Assembly: GCA_037176725.1 (NCBI GenBank)
Contig: JAZBRS010000049.1
Location: 17,254,001 to 17,318,000 of the forward strand
Source: Posidonia oceanica
Lineage: Eukaryota; Streptophyta; Magnoliopsida; Alismatales; Posidoniaceae
Direction of reading: 5' to 3'
Length of the DNA stretch: 64,000 nt
Shown: piece by piece, positions 1-12,349 of the stretch
How the letters are laid out: each line of letters opens with the position of its first letter
Numbering within the stretch: the first letter of the stretch is position 1
Notes under the pieces: generated by a model
Seen by the model: only the letters and a program-made list of their open reading frames with translations
The model's database searches: none
What the model was told of the DNA's origin: nothing
Position numbers and translations under genes: made by a program

Positions 1-1
1 G

Positions 2-2041
2 CTTGCCCAGAGACTGCAGGGCATGGCTCTATCGGTTCGTCCTTCCTCTATTCCTGTCGTTCCTGAGGTTCCTCTGAGGCCAGTTCCTGCATTCCATGCA
101 TCGACCTACACACCTCCGCCTCGACCATCGTCTCAACTGCTCACGGTTCCGACGATGGGGGCCCGTTTACCGCCTCCTGCTGCACAACACTTGGCACAGC
201 ATGCTCCACTTCCCTCTGGTGGTCAGTCTTTTGGACCGGCTGGAGCCCAGTACCTCACTGGCTCGCTGTCTGGCACTCCGCCTGTACAGCAACTGGTGCT
301 CCGTCATCCTACCCCTGTCACAGCACAGCATAGCATCTACTCTTCTCCTCTGCACCAAGTCCAGCATCCTGCATACACTCCTGCATACACAGTCCCCCAG
401 CACGGATACGCCGGCCATCCCGTTGCTCCACCAGGCGACGCTATGGTAGATCCGGAGGAGCACTTAGGTGCGACCCATTCAGCGTATGTGCTCGCTACCC
501 CTGCTGATCCCTCTCCTACAGCAGCAATCCCAGACCCCATCAATAACCGGATGGACGTCTTGGAGAAGGCACTACGACTAGTGCAGGGTACTGAGCCCCA
601 GACCTACCAATTCCGGGACCACTGCTGCTTTCCAGAGGCGGTACTCCCTCCGAAGTTCAAGATCCCAGACTTCGAGAAGTATAATGGTAGGGGCTGCCCC
701 GTAGCACACTTGAAGGCGTATTGCGGTGATCTCGCTCAGCTTCAGGCTGACGAGAGGTTGCTGATCCGCTTGTTCCAGAAGAGTTTGACCGGGCCAGCAC
801 TCAAGTGGTTCACATCGCTTGATATGTCAGCCATCAAGACTTGGAACGACCTCAGTCAGGCGTTCCTGGAACAATACTCCTTCAACCTCGATTTGGTCCC
901 AAAGAGGGCGGACTTGATCGCAATCAAGCAGAATTCTGGCGAGCCGTTCGGGGAGTACGTCGGCCGCTGGCGCGCCCTTGCCTCTCAGGTTCGAGATAGA
1001 CCCTCTGACGAGGAGTCTATCGAGATCGTTATCAAAGGGGCGCAGCCGTCTCTCGGAGCTCTGCTTAGCATCCAACCAGTCACTACTTTTGCGGCACTCA
1101 TCAGAGCTGGAGCGCGCGTGGAGAGTTCTTTGCGGAGTGGCAACTTCCCGGCTCTCTCTGCATTCGCTAAGCAGGCAGTGATCAGCAGCAACAGTGCCAA
1201 CAGCAGCACCCCCAACAACAACAACAGCGGCAGTAGCAACAACCGCCTGAAGAGGAAGGATACGCCGAAACCCGCTGTTGCATTCGTCGACTCCCCTGCT
1301 GTGCCTGTTCGCCTGCCATCCCGGCCTGCCCCAGCTCAGATGGTGTACACTCCTGCACCTAGGAATCCACACACACCACACATCACTACCACCGCTAGAC
1401 CGGTCTATCCTGCCGCACCGGTTCAGCAAGGCTCACACCCAAGGCAAAGAAGGCCACCCATTGAGAGGCGTAGTTTCACCCCACTGGTGGAACCACTCAC
1501 GGCCATCTTGCCAAAGGTTGCATCGCTCCTGAAGTTCCCGGAGGTTCGTCCGCCACCAAGTCCTCTGCCGCTTTGGTTTAGGTCGGACCTCTTCTGCAAT
1601 TTCCATCGAAGTGTCGGGCATTCGACGGACAATTGCTTCTCCCTGCGGAACGCAATTCAGGACTTGATCGAATCGGGAACGATTGTGATCGACACGCACG
1701 AGGCATCCACTCAAGCACGCACTCATGCACACTCAGCTGTTCCCCCGCGTTCTGGCATCACCCGCCAACCCTTACCGGAGCACTCTTATCCGGGAGGGGC
1801 GGGAACCTCAGGCGTCCATTCTGTCTTTCCTTCTGGGCCTGCTACCTCTGTGGTCGACCCTTCTGATCTCATCTCTAACATCTCTGAGCCTTTCCCAGTC
1901 AGTCTCTATCTCGCGGCAGTTGCCGGCTCCGAGTCGAGAATTCACCTGATCCGACCGCGTGCCAGGCCGGAGCGCCCTCTCGCGCCTCCCACCGTGCTTC
2001 CCCAGGCTCAATCCCCTGTACACCTTCTAGCTAGGGCCTAG
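2..2041 (+). pseudogene. gag: gag (copy A), 5' truncated by window edge
   Basis: Capsid/nucleocapsid polyprotein that packages element RNA in cytoplasmic particles. The frame enters at base 2 and equals copy B gag from about residue 166 on. The N-terminal part is Pro/Ser/Gln-rich and disordered-looking. The retrotransposon gag domain runs from about 650 to 990 (motifs CPVAHLKAY, ALKWFTSL, GEYVGRWRALA). A zinc-knuckle-like motif CNFHRSVGHSTDNC (C-x2-H-x4-H-x4-C) lies near 1590-1635. The frame ends at TAG 2039-2041; copy C has CAG there and continues into protease, so this stop is probably a mutation rather than the natural gag end. Confidence 0.9.
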
Positions 2042-3763
2042 CCTAGTTCCCCCATCCATCTCTTAGGGCGACCTCAACTACACCTTCTAGGCAGACCTCA
2101 ACCTGCCTCAGCCTTCCCACCCCAACAACCATACCCATTAGACAGACCGCAGTATCCAATAGGTCCCCCTGTAACCCCTCCTGTGCTCGCAGCACGTGCT
2201 CCAGTCGTCATTGATTTGACCCTGGACACCCATCGCGTCCCTTGCAGCTACGCCACAGAGATGTGCGCGGAAGTAACGCGATCGGGGAGGGTTTACAGGC
2301 CCCCAACACCAGCAATTAGGCCAACTCACCCTAGACCTGTTATGCCCCCACCCTCTAACCAACCCATAGTAGATCCAACTCCAGATCAGCCTGTAACTAG
2401 CCAAATCCCTACCCAGCCTGTAGTAACCCAGCTTCCTGCCACTACTCCCTCAGAACCTGCTAGAATCACCCCTCCAGTTGCTAGAAGGAGCCAACCTAAA
2501 GCCGACTTGACCTCCCAGCTTAAGAAGGTCAAAGCCGACATTTCTATCTGGGACTTGATCCACACCTCTGCCGAACACCGCGAGGCTTTTCTTCGTGTGT
2601 TCCAGGCTGCCCATGTGTCCCAGTCCATTGAGCCTTCAGCCTTGGAGAGCATGGTTGGGTTGATTGCGGAGCCCCAGGTCATCTCTTTTATGAGCGATGA
2701 GCTGCCTCCGGCGGGGATTAATCATAACCAGCCCCTGTTCGTCACGGTGCAGTTCAAAAACTTTCGCATTCCCCTAACACTGGTTGATAATGGGTCAGGC
2801 CTTAATGTCTGCCCCTTGCGTACAGCAACCAAGCTCAGATTCGAAGCCGAGGACATCACGCCAGCCGTGAAGGGAATGACAGCCTTTGACAACACTCACC
2901 ATGACGCTGTAGGGGTTCTGATTATTCCTCTTGCTATTGGCTCGGTTGTCTTTGACATAGAGTTCTATGTCGTCGACTTGCAGCCGAACTTCAATCTTCT
3001 GCTTGGGCGCCCTTGGCTCCACAAGCATCAGGTCCTTCCTTCGACCCTCCATCGAATGATAAAGTACCGTCGCGGCGACGATGTCATTGTCGTCATGGCG
3101 GAGAACTTTGAGAAGGAGCGGATCGAAGCAGTCTCCCCCGTGTCGTTGCAATCTATCCCGTTTGACCCCGAGACTTCTGAAGCCCTATATCGCGTTAATC
3201 GGTGCGAGCCGGTTAACTTCATTCCTGATCTTGAACGTGTCAACTCCTTGACCGTTCACAGCAACCCCTTTCGAATGGTCGAGAATGTATGTCACAGGTG
3301 GGGTTACATAAAGGGTACGCCGCTCGGGCGTCATGGCCAGGGGATCACAGAGCCGATCGTAGCAGTGGAGCGAAGGAAATCTGAAGGCCTCGGCTACGAG
3401 CCCAAGACCAACGAAGATCACTGCTTCCAGCTCAAGGACCATGCATCAGCCATTCCCAGAGACCTCACTAACTTTACCAGTGCAGGAACCCTGGGATCGA
3501 CCGACGATCAAGACACGGTACCGACAGAGGATTGGGTGTGTGTTGAGGACTACTACTCGGATGAGGAGCAGTCTGGCACAACAGAGGCAGTCCCAACCAG
3601 CACAGCAGAAACAGTGATCAGAGCAGAGGCCACACACTCAATCTATTCAGCTCTTCCTCTGGCAGAAACAGCAAGCAGCTCAGCAGGCCCTGTGGCAGAA
3701 CTGGCAAGCTCCCACTCTTTTGCAGCCACATCAGCTTCTCAAGATCAGACAGCAGCAGTGTAG
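2042..3763 (+). pseudogene. pro: aspartic protease plus G-patch domain (copy A)
   Basis: The frame continues from gag after the TAG. A Pro-rich linker leads to a retropepsin-like domain at about 2730-3070: catalytic loop in LVDNGSGLNVCPL (Asp in DNGSG, near 2790) and the C-terminal LLGRPWL motif. Downstream, about 3278-3400, is a glycine-patterned segment (GYIKGTPLGRHGQGI ... GLGYEP) matching the G-patch consensus. A protease followed by a G-patch is also known in betaretroviruses. The frame is cut by TAG 3761-3763, which is CAG in copy B. The protease itself looks complete. Confidence 0.85.
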
Positions 3764-4900
3764 GAGTCAGAGACACTCCTTCTGGCAGAATCAAGCATGC
3801 TACCAGCGGTCACAGCAACATCAGTGCCACTGTCCCTATCTCTGGAGGGGCAGTTAATCAGTACAGTCAACAGCGCGGCTCAGCCCGCTTCAGCAGCCAC
3901 ATCTCTAGGAATGCAGCAGGTGCAGTCCGCTTCGCATCCTCCTGACAACCAGCAGCAGCTCTCATGGCAAGACCCCATGGCGTCAGAGGCTGCACTCTCT
4001 CAGTTACGGCCCGATACAAAAGGCCAACTGAGCACTACACTCTCCGGGCCCTTGAGCCCTCTGAAGAGCACCCCTGCTTACTCTCCAACAGTGACCCTGG
4101 CAGCATATCCATCTATGGCACCGCTGACTTGTCTATTTTGGCCTTCTACATCAGAGTTGCCGCCATCGGACGCGCCCGTGAACCAGATCATGCAGATTCC
4201 CAGGGCAGCAATCCGTCTTGCAGCCGGGCCAGTGCCGTAGGCCCCCGGCGCCTACTACGTCGACTCCACCTCGGACGAGGAAGAAGGAGTGGCGATAGAA
4301 GCCCAGGTCGATTCTTGGATGTTTGACTTAGAGCTACTCTATCAAGAAAAAATCAAGTCGATAGCAGAAGACCTGGCAGAGCATCAAGCTGCAGAAAGGA
4401 AAGGGAAAGCCGTGGCTACGGACCCTCCTCTGCAAGAAGACCATGCCTCTATCATGGTCCTGGAAGAAGACTCAGCAGCGCCGGACTCCCCTAGACCAGA
4501 TGAGCTCATTACTCTCCAATCGGAAGGCGGGTCTAGGTGGTTTGTGCAACACATGCCTCATTTGAGCAGCATAGCAAGCGGTAATGCCCTGATCAGCCGC
4601 CAGTCCGGCATACCCTCCCCAAGCACATTAGAAGACCCAGAAGAGGAACCATCGGCAGTGCAAGCAGCAGCAGTAACAGAGCAGAAAGCAGAATCAGTAA
4701 CAGAACTGTCAGCAGCCTCAGCGGCAGAACAGTCAGCAGCATCAACAGCAGAATCAGCAAGGCCCTCAGTAGAATCAGTAAAGCACTCAGCAGAATCAGT
4801 CAGGCCAGAGCAAACAGCAGAAGGAGTTGCTAGGACGGAGGTCGCGCACCGAGGCTACAAGAACACTAGAGTAAGCGTGACCATCCTGAAGCGTCACTAG
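3764..4900 (+). pseudogene. polyprotein spacer, Ser/Ala/Glu/Gln-rich (copy A)
   Basis: In-frame low-complexity spacer between the G-patch and RT. It contains TAG at 4238-4240 (shared with B; CAG in C) and TAG at 4898-4900 (CAG in B). The stretch near 4670-4820 repeats short Ala-Glu-Ser/Ser-Val units coded by GCAGAATCAGTA-like repeats. I recognise no domain. Its length, about 380 codons plus further poorly conserved sequence before RT, is large for a gypsy polyprotein. Confidence 0.7.
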
Positions 4901-7405
4901 GGCCAAGCAGCGGAACACATGCACTCTTTCGACATCACAAGCCCTTCCTTTGAGAAAGAGATCCTCTCGGAACTTATTGCTTATGGAGAGGAGGATGATA
5001 CGGGCATGGATGAGACTGATGAATCATTGCCCGAGTTCCGGCCCTATGACGACGACCCAGAAGGCCCCAACCTCCATGTTGAAGAAGACACGGAGGTTGT
5101 CAACATCGGCACAGCTGAGGAAGTCAGAGAAGTTCGTATCAGTGCCCAGCTGTCCTCCCAGGCTCGAGCAGAGTTCATCGCATTCCTGAAAGAGTATGCG
5201 GATGTCTTCGCCTGGAGTTACGAGGATATGGTCGGCCTTGACATAGAAGTAGTGGTGCACAATCTGCCTTTAAACCCGGATGCCAAGCCAGTGAAGCAGA
5301 AATTAAGAAGATGGCGACCACAATGGCTGCTCATGATCAAGGAAGAGATAATGAAGCAGCTCAGGGTCAACTTTCTGAAGGTCGTTATTTATCCTGAATG
5401 GCTGGCAAACATTGTACCTGTGCCCAAGAAAGATGGCCGAATCCGGATCTGCATCGACTACAGGGACCAGAACAAGGCGAGTCCCAAGGACGACTTTCCA
5501 TTGCCCCACATTGACGTCCTAGTCGACAACACAGCGGGCCACAAAATGCTCTCCTTCATGGACGGCTTCTCTGGATATAATCAGATCAAGATGGCAGAAG
5601 AAGACATGGAAAAGACTTCATTCATCACCCCTTGGGGAGTCTTCTGCTACCAAGTTATGCCGTTCGGCCTGAAGAATGCTGGTGCAACCTATCAGAGGGC
5701 CATGACTGCGCTGTTCCACGACCTCATGCACCAAGAAGTAGAGGTCTACGTAGACGACATGATTGCTAAAAGCAAAGAGCCTGAAGATCATCTTACCTGT
5801 CTCAAAAAGCTCTTTGACCGTCTACGGAAGTACAAACTGCGCCTGAATCCCAAGAAGTGCGTATTCGGGGTGTCTTCTGGCAGATTGCTCGGCTACATTG
5901 TTAGCCAAAGGGGGATTGAGGTGGACCCGTTGAAAGCACAAGCCATCGTGGACATGCCACCCCCCAGGACTGAAAAAGAAGTCAGAAGTCTGCTTGGGCG
6001 TTTACAATATATTAGCCGCTTCATTGCACAGCTTACGCCCATCTGCGAGCCCATACTCAAGCTCTTGAAGAAGAATGCGCAGATTCACTGGAGCGAGGAA
6101 TGTCAGGCTGCATTTGCCAAGATCAAGCAGCTGCTGATCAAGCCTCCTGTCTTGGTCCCGCCTACACTAGGGAGACCTTTGCTTCTCTACCTTTCTACCA
6201 TGCAGCATTCCATGGGCGCCGTCTTGGGCCAACATGACGAATCTGGTAGAAGGGAGCGCGCCATCTATTACCTGAGCAAGAAGTTTAATGAATGCGAAGC
6301 CAGGTACAGTACACTAGAGAAGACCTGTTTGTCCCTTGTCTGGGCTGCACAGAAGCTAAGGCACTACATGATGGCATACCCAGTACAGCTCTTATGCCGG
6401 CATGATCCTATCAAGTTCCTTTTTCAGAAGCCAGCCATGGTGGGCAGATGTGCTAAGTGGCAGGTGTTATTGTCTCAGTACGACATCACCTTTGTCACAC
6501 AGAAATCCATGAAGGGTCAGGCTATGGCAGACCATCTTGCTGACCTTCCTCTGCCTGAATACCAACCCCTCCAGACACAGTTCCCTGATGAAGACATTCT
6601 CTTTGCAATGGAGGACTCTGAGCAGAAAGATCCTGAGAAACAAGAGGAATGGCAGCTCTACTTTGATGGTGCAGTCAACAAAAAGGGCCGAGGCGTAGGC
6701 GCAGTGCTGACCACGCCCCAGGGACAGATGATTCCCTTCGCAAGGAAGCTGACTTTCGCATGCGCAAACAATGAAGCGGAGTATGAAGCATGCATCCTAG
6801 GGTTGAAAGTCGCCCTCGAACATGAGGCGCAAAAGCTGCATGTGCACGGTGATGCCATGCTGGTAATTTCTCAAGTGAACGGCGACTGGAGGACAAAAGA
6901 TCCCAAGCTTGTGCCGTATCACGAACACCTGCTGAGGCTGATGGAAGAATTTGAGAGCATCTGCTTCACATACTTGAACAGAGCCAAGAACGCGTACGCA
7001 GACGCATTGGCAACTTTGGCATCCTGGCTCACTATATCTGAAGACGGTGCAGTGGATGTATCAGTCGCTCGCATTGAGCAGCCTGCATATTGCCTGAACA
7101 TAGAAGAGGCGGATCCAGTAGAGGAGCAGCCCAGGTATCAAGATATAAAATCTTTTCTGGAGTTTGGTAGTTTTCCTCCTGATACCACGGCAGCAGACAA
7201 GAGAACTCTGGCGCGTTTGGCGTCAAAGTATGTGTTGGGGGCTGGGCAGCTGTACAGAAGGTCATACAATCAGATGCTACCACGCTGCCTGGACAAATCG
7301 GAGGCTGACACGCTGATGCTCCAAGTGCATGCAGGGACCTGTGGCCCGCACATGAACAGCGTCCTCCTGGCCAAGAAGATTATGCTTCAAGGATATTTCT
7401 GGTAG
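4901..7405 (+). pseudogene. pol: reverse transcriptase, RNase H and second (aRNH-type) RNase H (copy A)
   Basis: Same frame as gag. RT spans about 5290-6160: YPEWLANIVPVPKKDG, first catalytic Asp in SFMDGFSGYNQ, and YVDD near 5747. The usual RDLN motif reads RDQN here (RDLN in B and C), a substitution that may weaken the enzyme. The first RNase H (about 6180-6560) has YLSTMQHSMGAVLG where most gypsy enzymes have a DAS motif, so a catalytic Asp is missing. A second RNase H follows (about 6650-7020) with all four acidic residues: YFDGAV, NNEAEYEA, HGDAML, YADALA. The frame is cut by TAG 7403-7405 (CAG in B) in the integrase zinc-binding region. Confidence 0.92.
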
Positions 7406-8374
7406 ACCATGGAAGCCGACTGCTGCCGGTTCGTGCGTAGATGCCACAACTGTCAGATTCATGGTAACTTCATCAAGGCCCCTCCACATCAGCTGCACAA
7501 CATGTCTTCGCCATGGCCTTTCTCCACCTGGGGGATCGATGTCATTGGCGCCATCCACCCTGCTGCTTCAAATGGTCATCGTTACATTCTGGTAGCGATC
7601 GATTACTTTACCAAGTGGGTGGAAGCAACCTCTTACAGAACAGTCACCGCTGTGGCAACAGAAAGATTTATCAGAAACAATATCGTTGCCCGATATGGGG
7701 TCCCGCACTCAGTCATCTCTGATAATGGCACAAACTTCATTGCCAAAAGGATCGAGGAATACCTGCAGAGTCTCAAGATCAAGCATCATCGATCCTCGCC
7801 CTATCGGCCACAGATGAACGGAGCTGTGGAGTCTGCAAACAAGAACATTGTCAAGATTCGGAAGAAAATGGCAGAAACCCACAAGGATTGGCACGACAAG
7901 CTCCCGTACGCGCTCTAGGCGTACAGGACATCAATCCGGACCTCGACAGGAACCACCCCGTACTCTCTGGTGTACGGAATGGAAGCGGTGTTACCTGTTG
8001 AAGTAGAGATCCCCTCACTGCGGATCCTACAAGAAGCTGAGCTGGAAGAGGCAGAATGGGTCGAAGACCGCTGCATCCAACTGAACTTAATTGATGAGCG
8101 CAGACTGCAAGCTATGCACAACGCTCACTGCTATCAGAAGCGGATGGCCAGAGCATTCTTGAAGAAGGTCCAGCCCAGAAACTTTCAGCCAGGGGACCTT
8201 GTCTTGCGCGCCATTCACTTGCCTGACGGTCGAGGGAAATTCCGACCCAATTGGCGTGGCCCCTTTGTGGTCAAGCAGATCTTTTCGGGAGGCGCTGCAA
8301 CTCTTGAGGATATGGACCGGGTCGAGCAGTCTGAGCCCGTCAACCTCTGCTATCTGAAGAAGTACTATCAGTAG
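7406..8374 (+). pseudogene. int: integrase (copy A), amber-interrupted
   Basis: Joins element DNA to the host chromosome. The N-terminal HHCC zinc motif begins in the previous open segment (VHAGTCGPHMN, about 7325-7360) and ends here with CHNC. The DDE core is present: GIDVIG, SDNGTNF and NGAVESANK carry D, D and E. The C-terminal module has NWRGPFVVKQ (GPY/F-type), and I see no chromodomain. TAG at 7916-7918 replaces TGG (ALWAYR in B) between core and C-terminus. The pol frame ends with the natural-looking TAG at 8372-8374, preceded by LKKYYQ. Confidence 0.9.
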
Positions 8375-9687
8375 CCGAAAGCGGCCCCGTTGCAGATGCC
8401 CTTCTCCCACTTGCATTCTCACCTCTTGCAACCTCTATTTCAAATCATCATCATCATCCTTTCAACTCCTGCATCCCTTCCTTTCGAATCATCATCGTCA
8501 TCCTCTCAAGCATTGTACCTTCGGCCCGGTGATGAAAACCGGAAGTGCTTGCCTGCTCTGGAAAGAGTCACCCTACCTCACCTGGCACTACTCAGATGTC
8601 TTAGCTAGTGAGGGAGCCACCACCAACGAGGACAGGCGAACCGCCTAATTTCGCTAGGACATACACCTCTGAGGGAGAAAAAATGTTAGGATGTGAGTCT
8701 GGAAAAAGCGAGAGTAAACACCTAGGTTTGGGCACATCCAAGGAACAGAAGACGAAGACAGAAGCCGGCCCTAGAGATAGGGGTGTGCAGTCTAACTCTG
8801 CTCCTCCTACCCATCACACAGTAGACCCAAAACCTAAATCCATTACAATCCAAGCACCCTTCTTTTGCCACCAAAATGGGGATAGCAAAAGCCTAAAAAA
8901 AAAAAAAAGAGAAAAGCAAAACAACAAGCAAAAAAAAAAGAAAAGAGATGGAACAAAAACCAAAAAAAAAGAAAGGAAAAAAAAGCAAGCAAAGCAAAAA
9001 ACAAGAAAAAAAAAAAAGGGCAAAATGTAGCCCGAAAAACATAGGCACCACTATCCCCCATGCCTCACTAGAGATCCCCAGCATGTCAAGCCTAAAAGGG
9101 TCTACCACATCCCTTCAAGAGCGAACACTCACCCTTCTCCTGGCTAGGGGCAGAGAAAGACTGCATACCTATGAGGGAGAAATCAATCAAAAAAAAAGAG
9201 AGCTGAAAGAATAGGTGTAGGTCCTGAGAGTGTGGCCAGTAGCCTGTCCTCACCACACCACCACCTGTATAATGCCAACAACCCGTTCCGGAGAGCCACC
9301 AGCAAGCCAAGAGTCTAGGTAGGGCCCAGTGAGTCGGGGACCACTCCCTTCCTTTGCAGCAGGCACCAAAGCACTCCGTATGCTGAGGGCATCCAAGCAT
9401 ACTCATCCATCCAAGCATACTACTCATCTTCATAAGCATATCACCTGCATCATGCATACATGCATCTTCCTCTTTCATTCCTTTCCTCTTCCATCAATCT
9501 CTCCGCTCTGCAACACGCTCAGGCCCTGAGGCAGTACTTCTCCCCAGCAGAGCGCATTGACGACACTCAAGCTGCGCTGGTCCAGATCTCCTGCCGGCCC
9601 TCGCCCCCGCATTCGCCGGACTGCTGCCAATTCCCTTTGTTTATTTATGCTTAACTGCCATGTTCTGTTATCAACTGCTGAATACAT
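8375..9687 (+). other. post-pol noncoding stretch with long A-rich tract (copy A)
   Basis: About 1.3 kb between pol and the extra ORF. Near 8670-8690 and 9170-9220 are purine runs (GAGGGAGAAAAAA and relatives). From 8890 to 9030 there is a long A-rich, G-spiced tract whose run lengths differ between A and B. Small frames here are lysine-rich or phenylalanine-rich low complexity and not credible. No structural RNA was recognised. Confidence 0.7.
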
Positions 9688-11022
9688 ATGGAACTACTTT
9701 ATTAGCCTCAGTTTCTGTTTGTTGTCAAAGAATATACGCCTGCGAGATCTGACTGTTTATTGATGGCAGGTACTTTCAAGCTTCTGCAGCTATCTGCCTA
9801 TCCCTCTGCAATCAGCGTAATGGGCTTTCCTACTCTGCTAACTCCTGCACACTGCTCGGCAGCCCTGCGAGAATGGATCAGCAGGCTCACTCTACAAGAC
9901 TGTGAACAGCTGCGCCTGTGGGGCATACCAACCAAGCTGCTGAAGGCTGCTGATGTGGAGGTCAGCCGCCACCTTTTGTGTGCCGCCGCAAGATTCTGGA
10001 AGCCGGCGCATCATGTCTTCCGTTTCAACAAGACTGAGTTGACACCTACACTGGAAGAGGTGCGTCGGATCTGCGGCTTTTCAAAGATCATGGGGCCACC
10101 TATTTTCATGAGGCGCGACGGATACCTCCAAGTCCTGAGCCAGCTAACTGGGCTCCCCACTCGAACCTGCCAATAGAAATTAATCTGCACCAGCGGGCCT
10201 GAACCTATGCTTCGCCTTGCACCCTTCGATGATATCTTGAACAAGCGCGCAGAACTCGGAGATGAGCTGTGGCTCCGAGGATTTGTTATCCGCTTCCTGG
10301 GCGAGCTGATCTTTACTCATGGCCGACTAACAGTGGCCATCGAGGTTGCAGAGATTGCATTAGCAGTGGTGACCCAGCACATAGACCTGGCACCAGTTGT
10401 CCTGGCAGAGACCTATCGCGGGCTGGACCGCATCTCTCATCACTGCCGCCACTTCCACGGTTGCGGAGCACTCATACAAGTCTGGCTAACCACACACTTA
10501 GAAATGGACCTTCTGCGCCCTCAAGTGCATGCCTTTGAAGCCTACTGCAGCAGCGCCCGTGCCAAGACAGAAAAGAGCGTCAAAGAAGAATACGAGAGGC
10601 TGTCAGCACTGACTGACGACGCTATAACCTGGCGTATTGTCCCCTCTACAGCAGAGCCATTCACTGTCTTCTTCAGCGCGCGTGACATGCGGCTGACCAT
10701 TCTTCCAGGTTTCACAGCAGGCGTAGAGTACCATCCAATAAGGGTCATGCGCCAGTTCGGCTTTCGGCAGGGCGCCTTCATTGACAGTACAGCGCCCGAG
10801 CTTCTACAGATGTACCCTCTCAGCACAACTGCCCCGACCAAGAAGCTTGCTAGTCTGATGCAGCATGGGGTCCAATCTACAGACATTGCAGCTGTGAGAG
10901 GTGTAGGATGCACCCCTGAATATGAAGCTGAAGTTCGAGGGCTCTGGCCTATCACTGAAATTCCGCCAGGCGGCCCTTTGTTTCCCGACTCCAGGCAGTC
11001 GAAGAAGGCCCGAGTTGACTAG
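9688..11022 (+). pseudogene. extra ORF downstream of pol, DUF7745 / plant-mobile-domain-like (copy A)
   Basis: Same-strand gene of 445 codons in one frame, interrupted by TAG at 9703-9705 (CAG in B) and TAG at 10174-10176 (shared with B). An alternative start is ATG 9820. Recognisable pattern: FRFNKTELTPTLEEVRRI near 10020, then APVVLAETYRGLDRI and HGCGALIQVWLTTHL near 10385-10500, then RVMRQFGFRQGAFI near 10745. By memory of family layout this matches plant DUF7745 / aminotransferase-like plant mobile domain proteins. No signal peptide or membrane segment is seen, so it is not envelope-like. The C-terminus is basic (SRQSKKARVD), a possible nuclear signal. Molecular function unknown. Confidence 0.72.
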
Positions 11023-11338
11023 GCCCTTGTGCAACCATCATATGGTCTTCTTTCAGACTATGCAGTACACCTCTGGCTTGCCACAGGCATTGTACCCACC
11101 AAGCTTTATCAATGAAAAACTGTTTCTGCTTTCTGCTTGCACATCAAGATTCTTTGCTGTATTGCATATCATTATCATCACCATCTTGGGCCCTCTAACC
11201 AGACTTGCAGACATCACAACGCAGCAAAGTCCTCAGCACCCAATCTGGAGTCCGGAGCCTCTGCGGACCCGCGTCGTCAAGCTACGCCATCTGGCGTCCC
11301 CAGCTGGTCGCCCCCAGCTGGATAATCATCCCGAGCAG
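11023..11338 (+). other. start of 3' noncoding region (copy A)
   Basis: Sequence between the extra ORF and the first tandem repeat. A 162-codon frame crosses it out of register with the ORF, but it runs into repeats and shows no domain. I see nothing else in it. Confidence 0.5.
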
Positions 11339-11520
11339 GCTGGCACCCCAAACTGCTCAGCGAAAGGTCCGTCAACCTGTCATCCTCCTCAGCTGATCAT
11401 CCCCAGCTGAGTCCCCTACGGGCTGGCACCCCAAACTGCTCGGCGAAAGGTCCGTCAACCCGTCATCCTCCTCAGCTGATCATCCTCAGCTGAGTCCCTA
11501 GCAGGTTGGTACCCTAAACT
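11339..11520 (+). repeat. 82-bp tandem repeat, about 2.2 copies (copy A)
   Basis: Units start at GGCTGGCACCCC (11339, 11421) with a degenerate third start near 11504. Each full unit carries an inverted repeat CTCAGCTG / CAGCTGAG with an 8-base loop (arms 11388-11395 with 11404-11411, and 11471-11478 with 11487-11494). Confidence 0.85.
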
Positions 11521-11528
11521 ACTCGTCT

Positions 11529-11683
11529 GACAAGCACGACAATCTTGTCATCACCCTCTGCTTTCGATGCCAAGGACGCATTGGCCAGCCCCTGGTGTCA
11601 TCCCGACACCAGGGGCATCTTTTGATCGCCCCTCGGCATCATTCTTCCCCTCTTTCCCCTATGATATTCCTGGTGTCATAGGG
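11529..11683 (+). other. three consecutive hairpins in the 3' region (copy A)
   Basis: Perfect arms: GACAAG 11529-11534 with CTTGTC 11544-11549; GCCCCTGGTGTC 11588-11599 with GACACCAGGGGC 11605-11616 (12 bp, 5-base loop); CCCTATGA 11657-11664 with TCATAGGG 11676-11683. Copy B has one mismatch in the 12-bp stem. The 12-bp stem has no T-run behind it and is not a bacterial-type terminator. Confidence 0.75.
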
Positions 11684-11721
11684 TGATTTCTTCTCATCAT
11701 TACCTCATCCCCCTCTTCATC

Positions 11722-12336
11722 TCATCTTGATCTCACCCCCTCTTTAGCAGTAATTCTCATCATGATCTCACCCCCTCTTTAGCAGTAATTCTCATCATGA
11801 TCTCACCCCCTCTTTAACAGTAATTCTCATCATGATCTCACCCCCTCTTTAGCAATAGTTCTCATCATGATCTCACCCCCTCTTTAGCAGTAATTCTCAT
11901 CATGATCTCACCCCCTCTTTAGCAGTAATTCTCATCATGATCTCACCCCCTCTTTAGCAATAGTTCTCATCATGATCTCATCCCCCTCTTTAGCAGTAAT
12001 TCTCATCATGATCTCACCCCCTCTTTAGCAATAGTTCTCATCATGATCTCATCCCTCTCTTTAGCAATAGTTCTCATCATGATCTCACCCCCTCTTTAGC
12101 AATAGTTCTCATCATGATCTCACCCCCTCTTTAGCAGTAATTCTCATCATGATCTCATCCCCCTCTTTAGCAGTAATTCTCATCATGATCTCCCCCCCTC
12201 TTTAGCAGTAATTCTCATCATGATCTCACCCCCTCTTTAGCAATAGTTCTCATCATGATCTCATCCCCCTCTTTAGCAGTAGTTCTCATCATGATCTCAC
12301 CCCCTCTTTAGCAGTAATTCTCATCATGATCTCGTC
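11722..12336 (+). repeat. 35-bp minisatellite, about 17 copies (copy A)
   Basis: Unit of 35 bp built on CACCCCCTCTTTAGCAGTAA followed by TTCTCATCATGATCT, with AGTAATT/AATAGTT variants and occasional 1-bp length changes. Every unit contains the 8-bp palindrome ATCATGAT. It lies in the element's 3' noncoding region; copy B carries the same array, interrupted by a solo LTR. Confidence 0.92.
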
Positions 12337-12349
12337 CCCTCTTATCATC

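Noticed and set aside
2039..2041. Gag TAG as a programmed readthrough stop
   Set aside because: Copy C has CAG there and an open gag-protease frame, and no known readthrough context follows. Mutation is simpler.
8890..9030. A-rich tract as a poly(A) tail of a LINE, SINE or processed pseudogene
   Set aside because: Present at the same internal place in A, B and (as T-runs) C, with no target duplication; part of the element.
8608..9030. Lys-rich 140-residue frame after pol
   Set aside because: Most of it is the A-rich tract, and the end differs between A and B through run-length changes.
11722..12336. Regular 35-bp repeats resembling a CRISPR array
   Set aside because: Units abut with no unique spacers, in a plant retrotransposon; it is a minisatellite.
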